Assembly (NCBI RefSeq): GCF_001522545.3
Contig: NC_031769.1
Span: 9,352,470-9,416,469 of the forward strand
Direction of reading: 5' to 3'
Source: Parus major
Lineage: Eukaryota > Chordata > Aves > Passeriformes > Paridae
DNA: 64,000 nucleotides
This document shows positions 1-9,480 of the stretch, one piece after another. The notes under the pieces were generated by a model that did no database searches, was not told where the DNA came from, and was given only the letters and a program-made list of their open reading frames with translations. Numbering within the stretch: the stretch's first letter is position 1; the number at the start of each line of letters is the position of its first letter. The position numbers were made by a program, and so were the translations under genes.

Positions 1-895
1 CATCACAGGGGCAGAGCAGGGCACAGGGAGGCCTGGATGCATACTGGCACTGGCAGCTGGCAGCTGCATCAAAAACATCATTAATCCTCCAAAGGAGAAA
101 TTACTAACAAAACGTATTCAACTTTGAAGCTGGATTTAAGCTTAAAAAAATTAAAATTTAAAAAAAAAAAATTAACATTAGTACTGAAGACCTAGTAGAA
201 AGACTAAAACTTTCAAAGAAGATTCGGAGAAAGCCTTTTGAAAAACCCACCACAGCCCCTGTACCTTAACCCTGTCACAGCCCCAAAACCACTCGGAAAC
301 ACCGCCTCACTTCTGGTTCATCCCCCATTTGGTAACACTCTTCTGAAAGACCTAACCGCATTAAGAACCCGATTCTATTTCCCCCTCATCTCAACTTTGT
401 AGGGAACGGCCCATGCCGCGACATCCGCGTTCTGCTGAGAGACCGCGCTAGAACCAAGCCGCGCACGTCACTGGCACCTGAGGGGAAAGAAACCCAAACC
501 CTGCAGTAAAGTTTATTTCTGCGAGGGGAACCCCGGCCACGGCAGGCTCAGGCTGTCACCGCCGTCAGCGCCGCGGGCAGCGGGGACACGGAGAGGCCAC
601 TCCGGCGGAGGGAGAACGGGAGGGAAGGGACACGCTGCCCGTCCGCTCCCGCCGCTGCACCGTCTCGGAAGAGGCTGGCTAACCGGGACAAGCAGCCACG
701 GGGCGCGGGAGATGCAATGTCCTCACCCCTCCTGCCAGGCCGGCTCTGGGGCTCCGGCCTCCGGCCCAGCCCCGCGGGCCGGGGCGGGGGGCACCGCGGC
801 GGGGCAGGGTGTCACGCAGGTCCCGGAGAGGTAACAGGCCCCGGCCCGCCGGGCGCGGGTGCCCGCGGCAGCGCCGAAGGGTGTTGGCCACTCAC
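1..895 (-). other. ESYT2: ESYT2 intron 1 (5' part, minus strand)
   Basis: This is non-coding sequence downstream, in gene sense, of the ESYT2 exon 1 donor. The donor reads as ACTCAC on the plus strand at 890-895, which is GTGAGT on the minus strand. The left half is AT-rich, with an A-rich run near 140-176. From about 410 rightwards it becomes CpG-rich and merges with the promoter island. The next ESYT2 exon is not in the window. I see no other gene here; the short GC-rich reading frames at 679-1064 look compositional. Confidence 0.75.
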
Positions 896-1740
896 CCACG
901 CAGGCAGATCCGCGGAGGAGACGCTGAGCCGCACCGCCTCCTCCTCGTCCTCCAGGAAGGCGAGCGCCCGGCCCAGGCGGGAGCTCTTGCCGCCGCGGTG
1001 CCTGCGGATCCAGAAGAGCCCGCACAGGGCGATGAGCACCCAGCTGAAGCTCAGCCCCAGGTAGCCCAGCACATACACGGGGAAGATCAGCACGAAGCTC
1101 CTCGCAAACTGCGACACCAATCCCGTCACGTCCACGCTCAGCAGCGGTGGAGGCGACTCCGGCACAGGGTCCGCAGCCGCCGCGTTCTCCGCGGCGGGAT
1201 CCGCGGCGGACCCCGCGCCGGGGGGCTGCTTGGCGGCTGCCCCGCTCATGCTACCGCAGCGGCGGCTCCTACTGCTGCTGCCGCTCCTCTCGCTGCTCCT
1301 CCTCCTGGGGCGCTGGCTGCGAGCGGGCAGGGGGCAGGGCGGCGGCGGCGCCTCCTCGCATCCCGCGCCCGGCCCCGCTCACCGCGCTCCGGCACCACCC
1401 GCCGCCGCTTCCGGGCTCGGCCGGCCCAGCTCCGAGCGCCGCTGCCGCCGGGAGGAGGCGGCTTGGCCCCGGCCGCCGCTATTGGCGCCCGGCCGCCGCA
1501 CGAACGCCTCTGCTCGCCGCCGCCCCCGCCCCGGGCAGCCTCTTCCCCTCCCCTCCGCCGCTCGCTCATCCGTCCCTCGCAGGCCTGCCCGGGAAGTGCG
1601 GGTTCGCGCTGTGCCGGACCCGTGTCCGCTCCGGGCCACGGCTATCGCTGCGCGGCCTCAGGGAATGCGGGAAGAGGAGCGCGGCTCTGAGGGCACCGCC
1701 AGGAAAGAGGCTCTCGGTGGGTGGCAGGAGCAGGACGAGC
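410..1740 (-). promoter_or_regulatory. ESYT2: CpG island spanning ESYT2 promoter and exon 1
   Basis: This is a dense CpG, GC-rich stretch centred on the ESYT2 start codon, falling off sharply to AT-rich DNA on both sides. An inverted CCAAT box (ATTGG on plus, 1481-1485) lies about 230 bp upstream of the minus-strand ATG, in a GC-rich context typical of TATA-less housekeeping promoters. No TATA box was noticed. Island borders are judged by eye; the transcription start cannot be fixed from sequence alone. Confidence 0.75.
896..1249 (-). CDS. ESYT2: Extended synaptotagmin-2, first coding exon (partial gene)
   Basis: This exon encodes the N-terminal 118 residues of extended synaptotagmin-2, an ER-anchored tether. 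In the known family it bridges ER and plasma membrane through C2 domains and transfers glycerolipids through an SMP domain. Visible here are a low-complexity Ala/Pro-rich cytosolic head (residues 1-38), a long hydrophobic hairpin (about 45-80, containing FVLIFPVYVLGYLGLSFSWV), and a basic stretch IRRHRGGKSSR. The segment RALAFLEDEEEAV and the ending DLPAW follow, just as in family members at the exon 1 boundary. The start is the ATG at 1249; the reading frame stays open for exactly 118 codons to a consensus GTGAGT donor in phase 0. The SMP and C2 exons lie left of the window. The extreme GC content and poly-Ala/Pro head make the exact start less certain than the rest. The gene faces away from DYNC2I1. 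Confidence 0.93.
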
Positions 1741-4700
1741 GTGCCAAGGCGTGTGTGCGCTTCCTCATGGGCAAACTACACCGTCTCCCATTCTCTTCGG
1801 TCACGTACGAGGCTGGATGGTTTCTACCTGTTACGCCCTTCGATAATAACCTTCGTGTCTCGTTTTGTTCCCTGTTGATGGGTGTTATTAAAGGAGAGAC
1901 TGATCAGTGCCTCAGAGGAGCCAGACGCTGGTCACTCCGCGCCTTAGTTACAACAGGTGTTTCCTGAAGCTTTGCTCACACATCCTCCCATAAAGCTGCC
2001 TCCTCTGTCACGTTGTTAACACACTCGAGTGCCGAGGGTGGCACCTTGGGATTTGTTAAACCAAAAAAGCTGATTTTATTACAGACTTGTGTTCTGTATC
2101 CCTTTAACACCTGGTTCCCACACCATTCCTCCTATCATTCTTTACCTTTTCAAGTAACTTCAATCTACTCGGCAGTTTCGTAAGAGGCAGCCGGTGCTTG
2201 TTCTTAGTTATGTACTAATCAGTTTGCTGGTACACACTCGCAGATTAAACTCTGCATTCACCAGGAGTTCGGTTTTGGTGTTGATTTTTATTATTATTTT
2301 TGACGTTTTATTATTTTGTTTCTTTGGTTTGTTTTTGTTTGTTTTGTGGGTTTTTTTTGTTGGGGTTTTTGTTTGTTTGTTTTATTTTTGCTTTAAATAG
2401 CTAACCTTTCATTTAGAGGGAATGAGGATCCTTTTTCCTTTCTTCAGATGTGAGATTTCACAAAATGTGTAGGACTTTGAAACTCAATATTTCCACACAA
2501 TGAAGAGGGGAGAGTAACTTTATCCAATAGGCTGAAAAGTTATGAAAACATACACAAATGGTCAAATAGGAAAGCTGTATAAGTTTTATTTTATTAGGAA
2601 GTGAAAGTAACCTCATCTCAATCATCCAGAGAAAGGGAAAGTCAAAAAGATAATGGCATCAAAGGAGAAGTTGTTTCCTTAGTGTGGCACAGCAAAATTG
2701 GAAAAGGAATCAATATTTTGACATCCTAGTGTGGTGTTCTGTTTTCTCATCTTTCCAAAATCCCTCCATGCCTGCCATCAGACTCAATGGACCACTCTAA
2801 GCTAAAACAATTTCTGGCCATAGACTCCTGCTCACCTTTACTTCCTCTTTACCACTGACACTGTATGTTCCCCATCTGTGTATTTTAGATGTAACAAAAT
2901 CAGTGATTTACAACTAGGTGGTAATCCAAGATTTGAAATTATAATTTACTTTGGGTCTTCTAGAGAACCAAAACACCTACAGGCCAAAACCATGAAGGAA
3001 CTGGAGAGCACCATAAGATGCTAGGAAAGCTTGTGACCTTGAACTCAAGGTATCAAGTATGATGCTGTGACCCCTTTGGACACCAATGAAATAAACTACA
3101 GTAAATCTGAGTGACTTTTGCATTTATTGAATTCCTCTTCTAATTACTTACTCTGCTTATAGTGTGACTTTAATGTCACTCACTCCTGAGTTTCAGTGTA
3201 ACACCTAGTACAAGTTGCCAAATTGTATGTTGGCTCCCTCCTTTACAACCAACACAATTAATACTCCCTCATTTTTTCCAGTCTTTTGTTCTCAGCCTTG
3301 GAGTCCATTGTCCATTTTATTTCCCTAGCTGGCCTCACAGTGTCTGAATCAGAATACAAGTGTACCACAAATTAAAATGAAAATTCAAAATGAGAGGAAA
3401 AAAGGGATTGAATTAATGTGATATTTGGCAAGTAACACTACTATAAGCTACATATTTTTCTGCTCTCATGAATGTCCATCATGTATTTTGAAAATTAGCT
3501 GGATATAGAATTTGGAGGACTACCCCATACAGTCAAATTTAATACAATGGAGAAACACAACAGAAAATAAAAATTAATCTTGTAGGAGCATTTAGGATGA
3601 CAAATGTAATATAATTGTAGACCAGCAGCCTAGCACTGATCTGTGCAGTGATTAATTAATTGATGTCAAAGTTGGACTAATCAGAACTAAAAGTGGGTGA
3701 TTATGTGCCAATCAAATAGGAAAACAGAAACAAGATCTTGTAGCATGAATTTGATAACGTTTATCTGTAACATCAAGAGGAAGTTCTGATAAAGAGGTTA
3801 CCGCTGACTTCTAAGAACTTTTGTAGATAACTGACTTGGGCCCACACAAAATTCTGATGAAGAAACTGGGTGGTATGAAATTAGCATAGCCATTGTTGTA
3901 ATAGAGAAAAAAGAGTCACGTTAAAATCAAGATATAAAGTCTGCTGCTAGGAGATAAATTCGGATTAGTTACTCCGTTATAAAATTTTTAATAAAATGTT
4001 CTAGATAAACAATAGTTATTTGTTTACTCTAATATTTTGGTGCAGATAAAGGGTTTAATAAATTGCTCAAAAAATTTGGAAATGTTAATTCACATATTTC
4101 CTGATCCTATATTTTAATATTTAAAAAGGTGGTCTTTTGTGCATCAGGATCTCCTGAAGATAATCACTTACAGCCCAGAGATTGCTCTGGCTTCTCCTTA
4201 AGTATCCAATAATCAATTGTATTAACTACACCACTGATTATATATATTTAATTTAGATAACATTTATCCTTTTCACATCCTGCTTTTTTTAGGCCTGAAT
4301 TATTAGAATTTTAATTAATACTTTTTGTTTGCAACATTCCTTTATACCCATTCTTAGCCATATATGTTTGCTTCACCTTTTTGCTCTTTCACATCCCATA
4401 GCTTTCATTGCAAAGTAGTATTATCCTAAGTTTACCTTTACATTGCTTCACCATCAGTTTGCCATGATGGGTTTTTTTCCAGTAAGTACCAGCTCTACTC
4501 TCCAAAATAACTTCCCAAAAGATCTTGTTTGTACATCACTTTTGACAACGTGAAAAATTGGGAAAATTCAGTTTATGTGGTAAAAAAGAAAACCAAAGTT
4601 TTCCCAACTTCTTTGGATTTCACACAAGAAAACATGTTTTGGGAGTAATTTTAATTGTTATTTCATTACCATTTTCAGTAACAGTTTATTTCCCTGAAGG

Positions 4701-6687
4701 ACAATATGTGGTATTACACCTCATTTTACCCAACAGTGTTATTTCAGTCTTATGGTTCTCTCTACACTTTTTAGCTATTGAAGAGAATTTTTATTGAATA
4801 GAAATCTGAGAATTTTTGCTGAGGAAATTTATCCTTTTAAAAAAATTGAATTATTAATGAAAATATAATTTACATGAAACTTTATCCTAGTAGATTCTCA
4901 TGATGGAATACTCTCTACTTCTGTGTTTGATTTTATGCAGCTGTCTCAACCTGCTCCAGATTATCTAGTGTAGACCTCAAATATTTTTGCCTGCTTCAAA
5001 TTATCTAATATATAGCACAAGGAAGAGTCAAAAGACTATAACATACCTGAGCTTCTGTTTGAAGAAAAACTATGTACGTCTGATCCCTGCTATCACCCAG
5101 GCTGGCTTCAGTTTCACTGAATGCATAAATTGTACTCTCATGACAAGAGCCTCAAATATTTATTGCTCCTGAAGACAGAAATACTTTCCACTAAAATGTG
5201 TTTCTTAACAAGTTTTCACAATAATTATGGTCTCCTTTTTTTCCCCGCATTGGATTCTTACAAGTTCAAAACTAAAGACACAAACGTAACTGCAGAGATA
5301 CACATTTTTGCTGTTTTGATTTATGAACCTGGAGGACTAACAGAAGCATTTTTACACTTTGCAGGAGGTCATTTATGTACATCTGCTGATAGTAATATTT
5401 AAATTTTGTTCTCATCTTCAAAAGGCCTCATGAAAAAGTGAATTTTAAAAAGGGGGGGAGACTCTACAAAGACTAGATCCTAACATGTTCCTTTCTTCAT
5501 AAAAAAACCAAAACAAAACAAAACAAAGGGGTTTTTTCTTAATAATAGAAGAGGTTTTTTTATTTAATTTTATTTTAAAACCTGGTGGAAAGTTGCCATT
5601 TTGTCCTGTTTTCCCTCTGAGGGGTAATATTTCCAGTAACTTTTTGGTATAACACTGTGATGTGTCATTCCACAAAGGTGAAGAAAAATGCAATACTACT
5701 CCACAGGTTTAGAGGAACAACATAAGAAGATAAAAACAAACAAACAAATAAAAGTTTATTACTATAGAATATAAAAAGCTGTGCTATTTTATCTTCCTAT
5801 TTTTCAGATAACAGTGCAGGTGGAGAAGGAGATATATGTACCAAGGCAGACAAGAAAAAAACCTGTAGATGCTAAAACTGTAATAAAATTCTCAGGGCTA
5901 CCAAACCCCTTGTTTACAACACTTTTCTTGGAAAGAAAATCTAGGGCATCCTTTTATGCTGGCTTTACACAACAGATGTGTGTCACTTTATTGCTCTGTT
6001 CACTTGAGTCTAGCCCACATTTTATGAAAGCAGTCAAACCACTTGTGTATTCATTTTGCCCACCACATTGGTGACACATTGTAGTTTATTTTAATACATG
6101 GTGGATGCATTTAAGCACACACAAATTTTAGCATTGTTATTCCAAAAGTGCTGTTCTACTGTGTAATCTCGTGAAGCCATTAAACTTCAGTTTGATCCCT
6201 AGGTTTAAGGTTTGAAAAGTTCTTTCCAAACCCTCTGTTGGCACTTTCCCACAACTGTGTTTTTTGTCTTAGACATGCCTGACTAGTATCCTATCACAGG
6301 GCTAAGAAAAAAAGCTATTAGCAGCCAAAACTGATTTTTTTTTTTTTTTTTTAGGAAATACATATGCATGTTCTAAAGAGCAGACAAGAGAAACAGAACT
6401 TGAGAAAAAGCTGCTGCTTCTTCTATCCAGTTTTTGGTATCACTGTCACATTTGCTTACTTAGTTATATGTGTATGCTATGTTGTTGTTAAAAATCAAAT
6501 TCAGTTAAAAGGTTGTTTTGTCCTTCAGTCCCTACACATAGGACAGCATTTCTGTAGAGATCCCTTCCTAAGCAGATGCCTAGTTCCATGTGTTTATAAC
6601 ATTGTCACTACTATGGCCAAAGAGCTCTTTGAATTAACCCAAGATGGCTTTTATGCCCATTTTCATTTGTTCAGGAAAGAAAATACA
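1741..6687. other. Intergenic region, no gene seen
   Basis: This is AT-rich DNA between the divergent ESYT2 and DYNC2I1 promoters. It contains a T/G-rich low-complexity stretch at 2281-2392 and an 18-base T run at 6335-6352. The open frames here (for example 2194-2400, 4558-4797 and 5781-6074) are short, lack recognisable domains and are not flanked by convincing splice sites. I could not recognise any conserved coding segment. Confidence 0.6.
2281..2392. repeat. T-rich low-complexity tract (TTTGT-like)
   Basis: The tract is dominated by T with interspersed G and A, including repeated GTTTTTGTTT, GTTTGTTTGT and similar units. It produces a spurious hydrophobic Phe/Leu/Val reading frame. It may be the decayed tail of a retroelement, but no element body is recognisable next to it. 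Confidence 0.7.
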
Positions 6688-7440
6688 AAATCATAGAATT
6701 ATAGGAAAGTTTGGGTTGCAAGAGAGCTTTAAGATCATCTAGTTCCAACTTTCTTGCCATGGGCAGGGACATCTTCCGCTAGCCCAGGTTGCTCAGAACT
6801 CCATCCAGCCTGGCCTTGAACACTGCCAGGGATGCAGCATCCACAACTTCTCTGGGCAATCTGTTCCAGTGCCTCACCACCCTCACAGCAAAGAATTTTT
6901 TTCTCAATATCTAATTTAAATTTATTTTCTTTTAGTTTTCATTCATTCTCCCTTGTCCTATCACCACATGGCCTTCTAAAACAACCCTCTCCAGCTTTCT
7001 TGCAGGCTCCCCTCAGGTACTGGAAGGCCACAATTAAATTACACCAAAGCCTTCTCTTCTCCAGGATGAACAATCCCAATTCTCTCAGCCTTTCCTTGTA
7101 GGAGAGGTGCTCTATCCCCCTTATCATCTTGGTGACTTTCTTTGGACCCTCTACAAGAGGTCCATGTCTTTCTTCTGGGCACCCCAGGGTTGGATGCAAT
7201 ATTCCAGCTGGGGTCTCACTGGAGCAGAGTTGAGGGAGAGAATCCCCTCCCTCCCCTGCTGCCCATGGGGCTCTGGATGCAGCCCAGGATGTGTTTGGAT
7301 TTCTGGGCTGTGAGTGCCATGGCTGGGTCATGTCCAGCCTCTCACCCAGCAGCATCCCCAGGTACTTCTGGGCACGGCTGCTCTCAATCTGCTCATCCAC
7401 AGCCTCTGCTGAAATTGGGGGGTTCCCCCAAACCAGGTAC
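6688..7440 (-). mobile_element. CR1 LINE fragment, minus strand, 3' end at left
   Basis: The left edge reads TCATAGAATTATAGG, the complement of a CR1 3' terminus. It continues through the familiar CR1 3'-region text: GCCTGGCCTTGAACACTGCC, then CTGTTCCAGTGCCTCACCAC, then CAGGTACTGGAAGGCCACAA, ending in a segment matching the end of the reverse-transcriptase region. It is about 750 bp long and 5'-truncated. The minus-strand frame at 6939-7484 is a relic of the CR1 ORF2 end with no intact catalytic core. Family assignment is from recall of the consensus. Confidence 0.9.
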
Positions 7441-8518
7441 TTATAGATTATTATTGTTCTGCCAAAACTAGATAAATAATGCATAAAAGGCTTATAAATA
7501 TTTTAGTATCCATAGATGTTTATATTTAGTGGAAGTCATTTAGCTCTTAAAAGTCATACTTACATTTAATGGTGTGTTTGGACTTTTTTGTTGTTGTTGG
7601 GTTTTGAGTGTGTGTTTTGTTTGTGTGTTTCATTTTTTCCAATAAAAGATGGGGGTTTTCTGCTCATAATTGCATGCTTGATTTACTTTTCTGCTACATG
7701 AGAAAGGAAAATATTTCACAGTTTGGACAAGTGAAAACTTTTACAGCATTTTGAATTTATTCTAGAAATATGAATTGAACACAACAAGATATCAGGTTTG
7801 TATGCACTTGTCAAATGACTATTTAAGGCCAAGTATAAAGGGTTAAATTTTATCTCTTTGAAGTCAGCGACAAACTCCCATTGAACTATAGTAAGAATGT
7901 TTCTCAAATGCAAAAACCCTTCTTCCTTTCCTTTTTTCCCCGTCTGTCAGTAGTCAGTTTTCTACAACCATCAACTTAAAAGTAACAGTTACATATTAAC
8001 TTTTTTTTTACACTCTGAAAATCGTGAACAAAGTTTAAAAAACCCAGAGGAATTTTCACTTGGTCTTTTAAACTTCACGTGTAAATGGGTTGTAAATATT
8101 TGCTGTGAAATGGCACACACCTTTCCTGCAGGCAACCATCGAGATCACTCCAGGTGTGTTTGGTGAGCTGCCACTTGCGCTTTGTTGCAGAAATCAGTTC
8201 TGGTACTTGTCACTGGGGGAAGATTATTAGCATTTAAATTTATTTACACAAGTGTTCTTCATACCTGCCTCTACCCAGCATCTGGATAAGCGGCAGATTA
8301 AGCATAGCACCCTTTTACAGTTTTTTTGCCCTGCAGTAGTTGCGTACAATTTCATTAAAAGTGAGTCAGCCACGATGAAGGATGGTTTCATGATACCTTT
8401 CACCTAGAATAGGTCGGTGCTGCAGAGGAGAACAACAGGGCTTTAGGGCTTTGAGGGTGTCCCGTTCCCAAGTCACAGGGTCTGAGCCCTCACCTGCAGA
8501 AACCCAGCTGGGTACCAG
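7441..8518. other. Intergenic spacer, no gene seen
   Basis: This is AT-rich sequence between two CR1 copies, including a G/T-rich stretch near 7580-7640. No coding or RNA signature was recognised. Confidence 0.6.
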
Positions 8519-9170
8519 AATCACAGAATGGCTGGAAGGGAGCACAGTGGGTCATCTGGTCTTTCCATCACAGTTCATTAACTTACCTGTTTTCAGCAAA
8601 GAGGTGATTGATGTGCTACAGTTATTGAAATTACAGTATGACCAGTGGGTCAGCTGGTACAACCTCCCTGCTCAAGCAGCCTCATCCCAGAGCACGCGGC
8701 ACTGGGTTGTATCCAGATGGTTCTGGAATATCATCGGGGCAGACTCCACAACCTCTCTGGACAAACTGTTCCAGTGCATGGTGATCTGCGCAGTAAAGAA
8801 GTTCATGTTCATGTGGAAATTTCTGTGCATCAGTCTCTGCCCAATGCCTCTTGTCCTGTTGCTCAGCATCACCAAGCAGAACCTGGTCCATGCTCTTGGA
8901 ACCCTCCCATAGGTAACTATACACATTAACGAGGTCCCCTGTCACTTGTCTCTTCTTGAGGCCGAACAGAGCCAGCTCCCTCCCTTTTCTCAAAGCAGAG
9001 ATGCTCCTTCCTCTTCATTGCCCTCCGCTGGAGCCGCTCCAGGAGCTTCATGTCTCTCTTGTACTGAAGAGCGCAGAACTGGGCACAGACTCCAGATGTC
9101 CCTCAGTATGGCTGACGAGTGGAGCGGGACCACCTCCGTGACCCGCTGGCAGCGCTGCTGCACCCCAGGC
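8519..9170 (-). mobile_element. CR1 LINE fragment abutting the DYNC2I1 promoter
   Basis: The 3' end lies at the left (AATCACAGAATGGCTGGAAG). The body shows CR1-like text: CCACAACCTCTCTGG, then CCTCTTGTCCTGTTGCTCAG, then CATAGGTAACTATACACATT, then CATGTCTCTCTTGTACTGAA. The part at about 9115-9170 (ACCTCCGTGACCCGCTGGCA) still aligns with CR1 although it is CpG-rich. The element therefore reaches to about 175 bp from the DYNC2I1 start codon. It is interrupted at 8562-8642 by about 80 bp of non-CR1 sequence. The right boundary is approximate. Confidence 0.85.
8545..8660. repeat. Short insertion with 17-18 bp imperfect flanking duplication inside CR1
   Basis: CAGTGGGTCATCTGGTC at 8545-8561 and CAGTGGGTCAGCTGGTAC at 8643-8660 are near-identical and flank about 81 bp that does not read as CR1. 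CR1 text resumes correctly only after the second copy (AACCTCCCTGCTCAAGCAG). This looks like an insertion with a target-site duplication, or a local tandem duplication with filler. The insert has no recognisable identity. Confidence 0.6.
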
Positions 9171-9480
9171 CTCCCTCGTCCGCGGCCCCCCGGACACCCG
9201 GAGCGGGTGTCCCTTCCCGCCGCCCCGCAGGCGGCGCCGGCGCATCCATCGCTCGGCGAGCGGCTGCTGGCCCTGGTTGCCGGGGCGGGCCCGCGCGCAG
9301 CGCCCGATCCCGGCCCGCGGCGGCGGACGCGGCCTCCCGGCCCCATGGAGGGGGACAAGGTGAGGGGCAGCGGCCGGGAGAGTGGGGCAGGGGCGGGCCG
9401 CAGCGCCGGGGTCTCGCCTGCTGCCCCCGAGAACCCCCGCGGCTCTGCTGGGGCCGGCCGGGTCGCTTTGTTTTGTCGGC
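9120..9480 (+). promoter_or_regulatory. DYNC2I1: CpG-island promoter of DYNC2I1
   Basis: This is a compact CpG-rich block centred on the first coding exon. A GC box (GGGGCGGGC, 9282-9290) sits about 60 bp upstream of the start codon. Immediately left of it is GTTGCC (9276-9281), which matches one half of the RFX X-box found in many ciliary gene promoters; the second half-site is not apparent. No TATA box is seen. The left part of the island overlaps CR1-derived sequence. The transcription start site is not determined. Confidence 0.7.
9345..9359 (+). CDS. DYNC2I1: DYNC2I1 coding exon 1 (residues 1-5)
   Basis: Encodes MEGDK, then donor AAG|GTGAGG in phase 0. G is present at +4 of the start. 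The frame is open upstream to 8946, so the ATG choice rests on family alignment rather than on an upstream stop. Confidence 0.88.

Noticed and set aside
809..1967. Long plus-strand reading frames (up to 293 residues) across the ESYT2 CpG island
   Set aside because: Ala/Arg/Pro-rich translations caused by GC-rich DNA antisense to ESYT2 exon 1; no domain, and the minus-strand frame has clear family similarity and a proper donor.
2194..2400. Hydrophobic 68-residue frame resembling a membrane protein
   Set aside because: Produced by T-rich low-complexity DNA.
6939..7484. 181-residue minus-strand reading frame
   Set aside because: Sense frame of a truncated CR1 (end of the reverse-transcriptase ORF); only a relic, not a functional gene.
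8451..8912. 153-residue plus-strand reading frame
   Set aside because: Lies over the antisense of a CR1 fragment and its insertion; no independent coding evidence.
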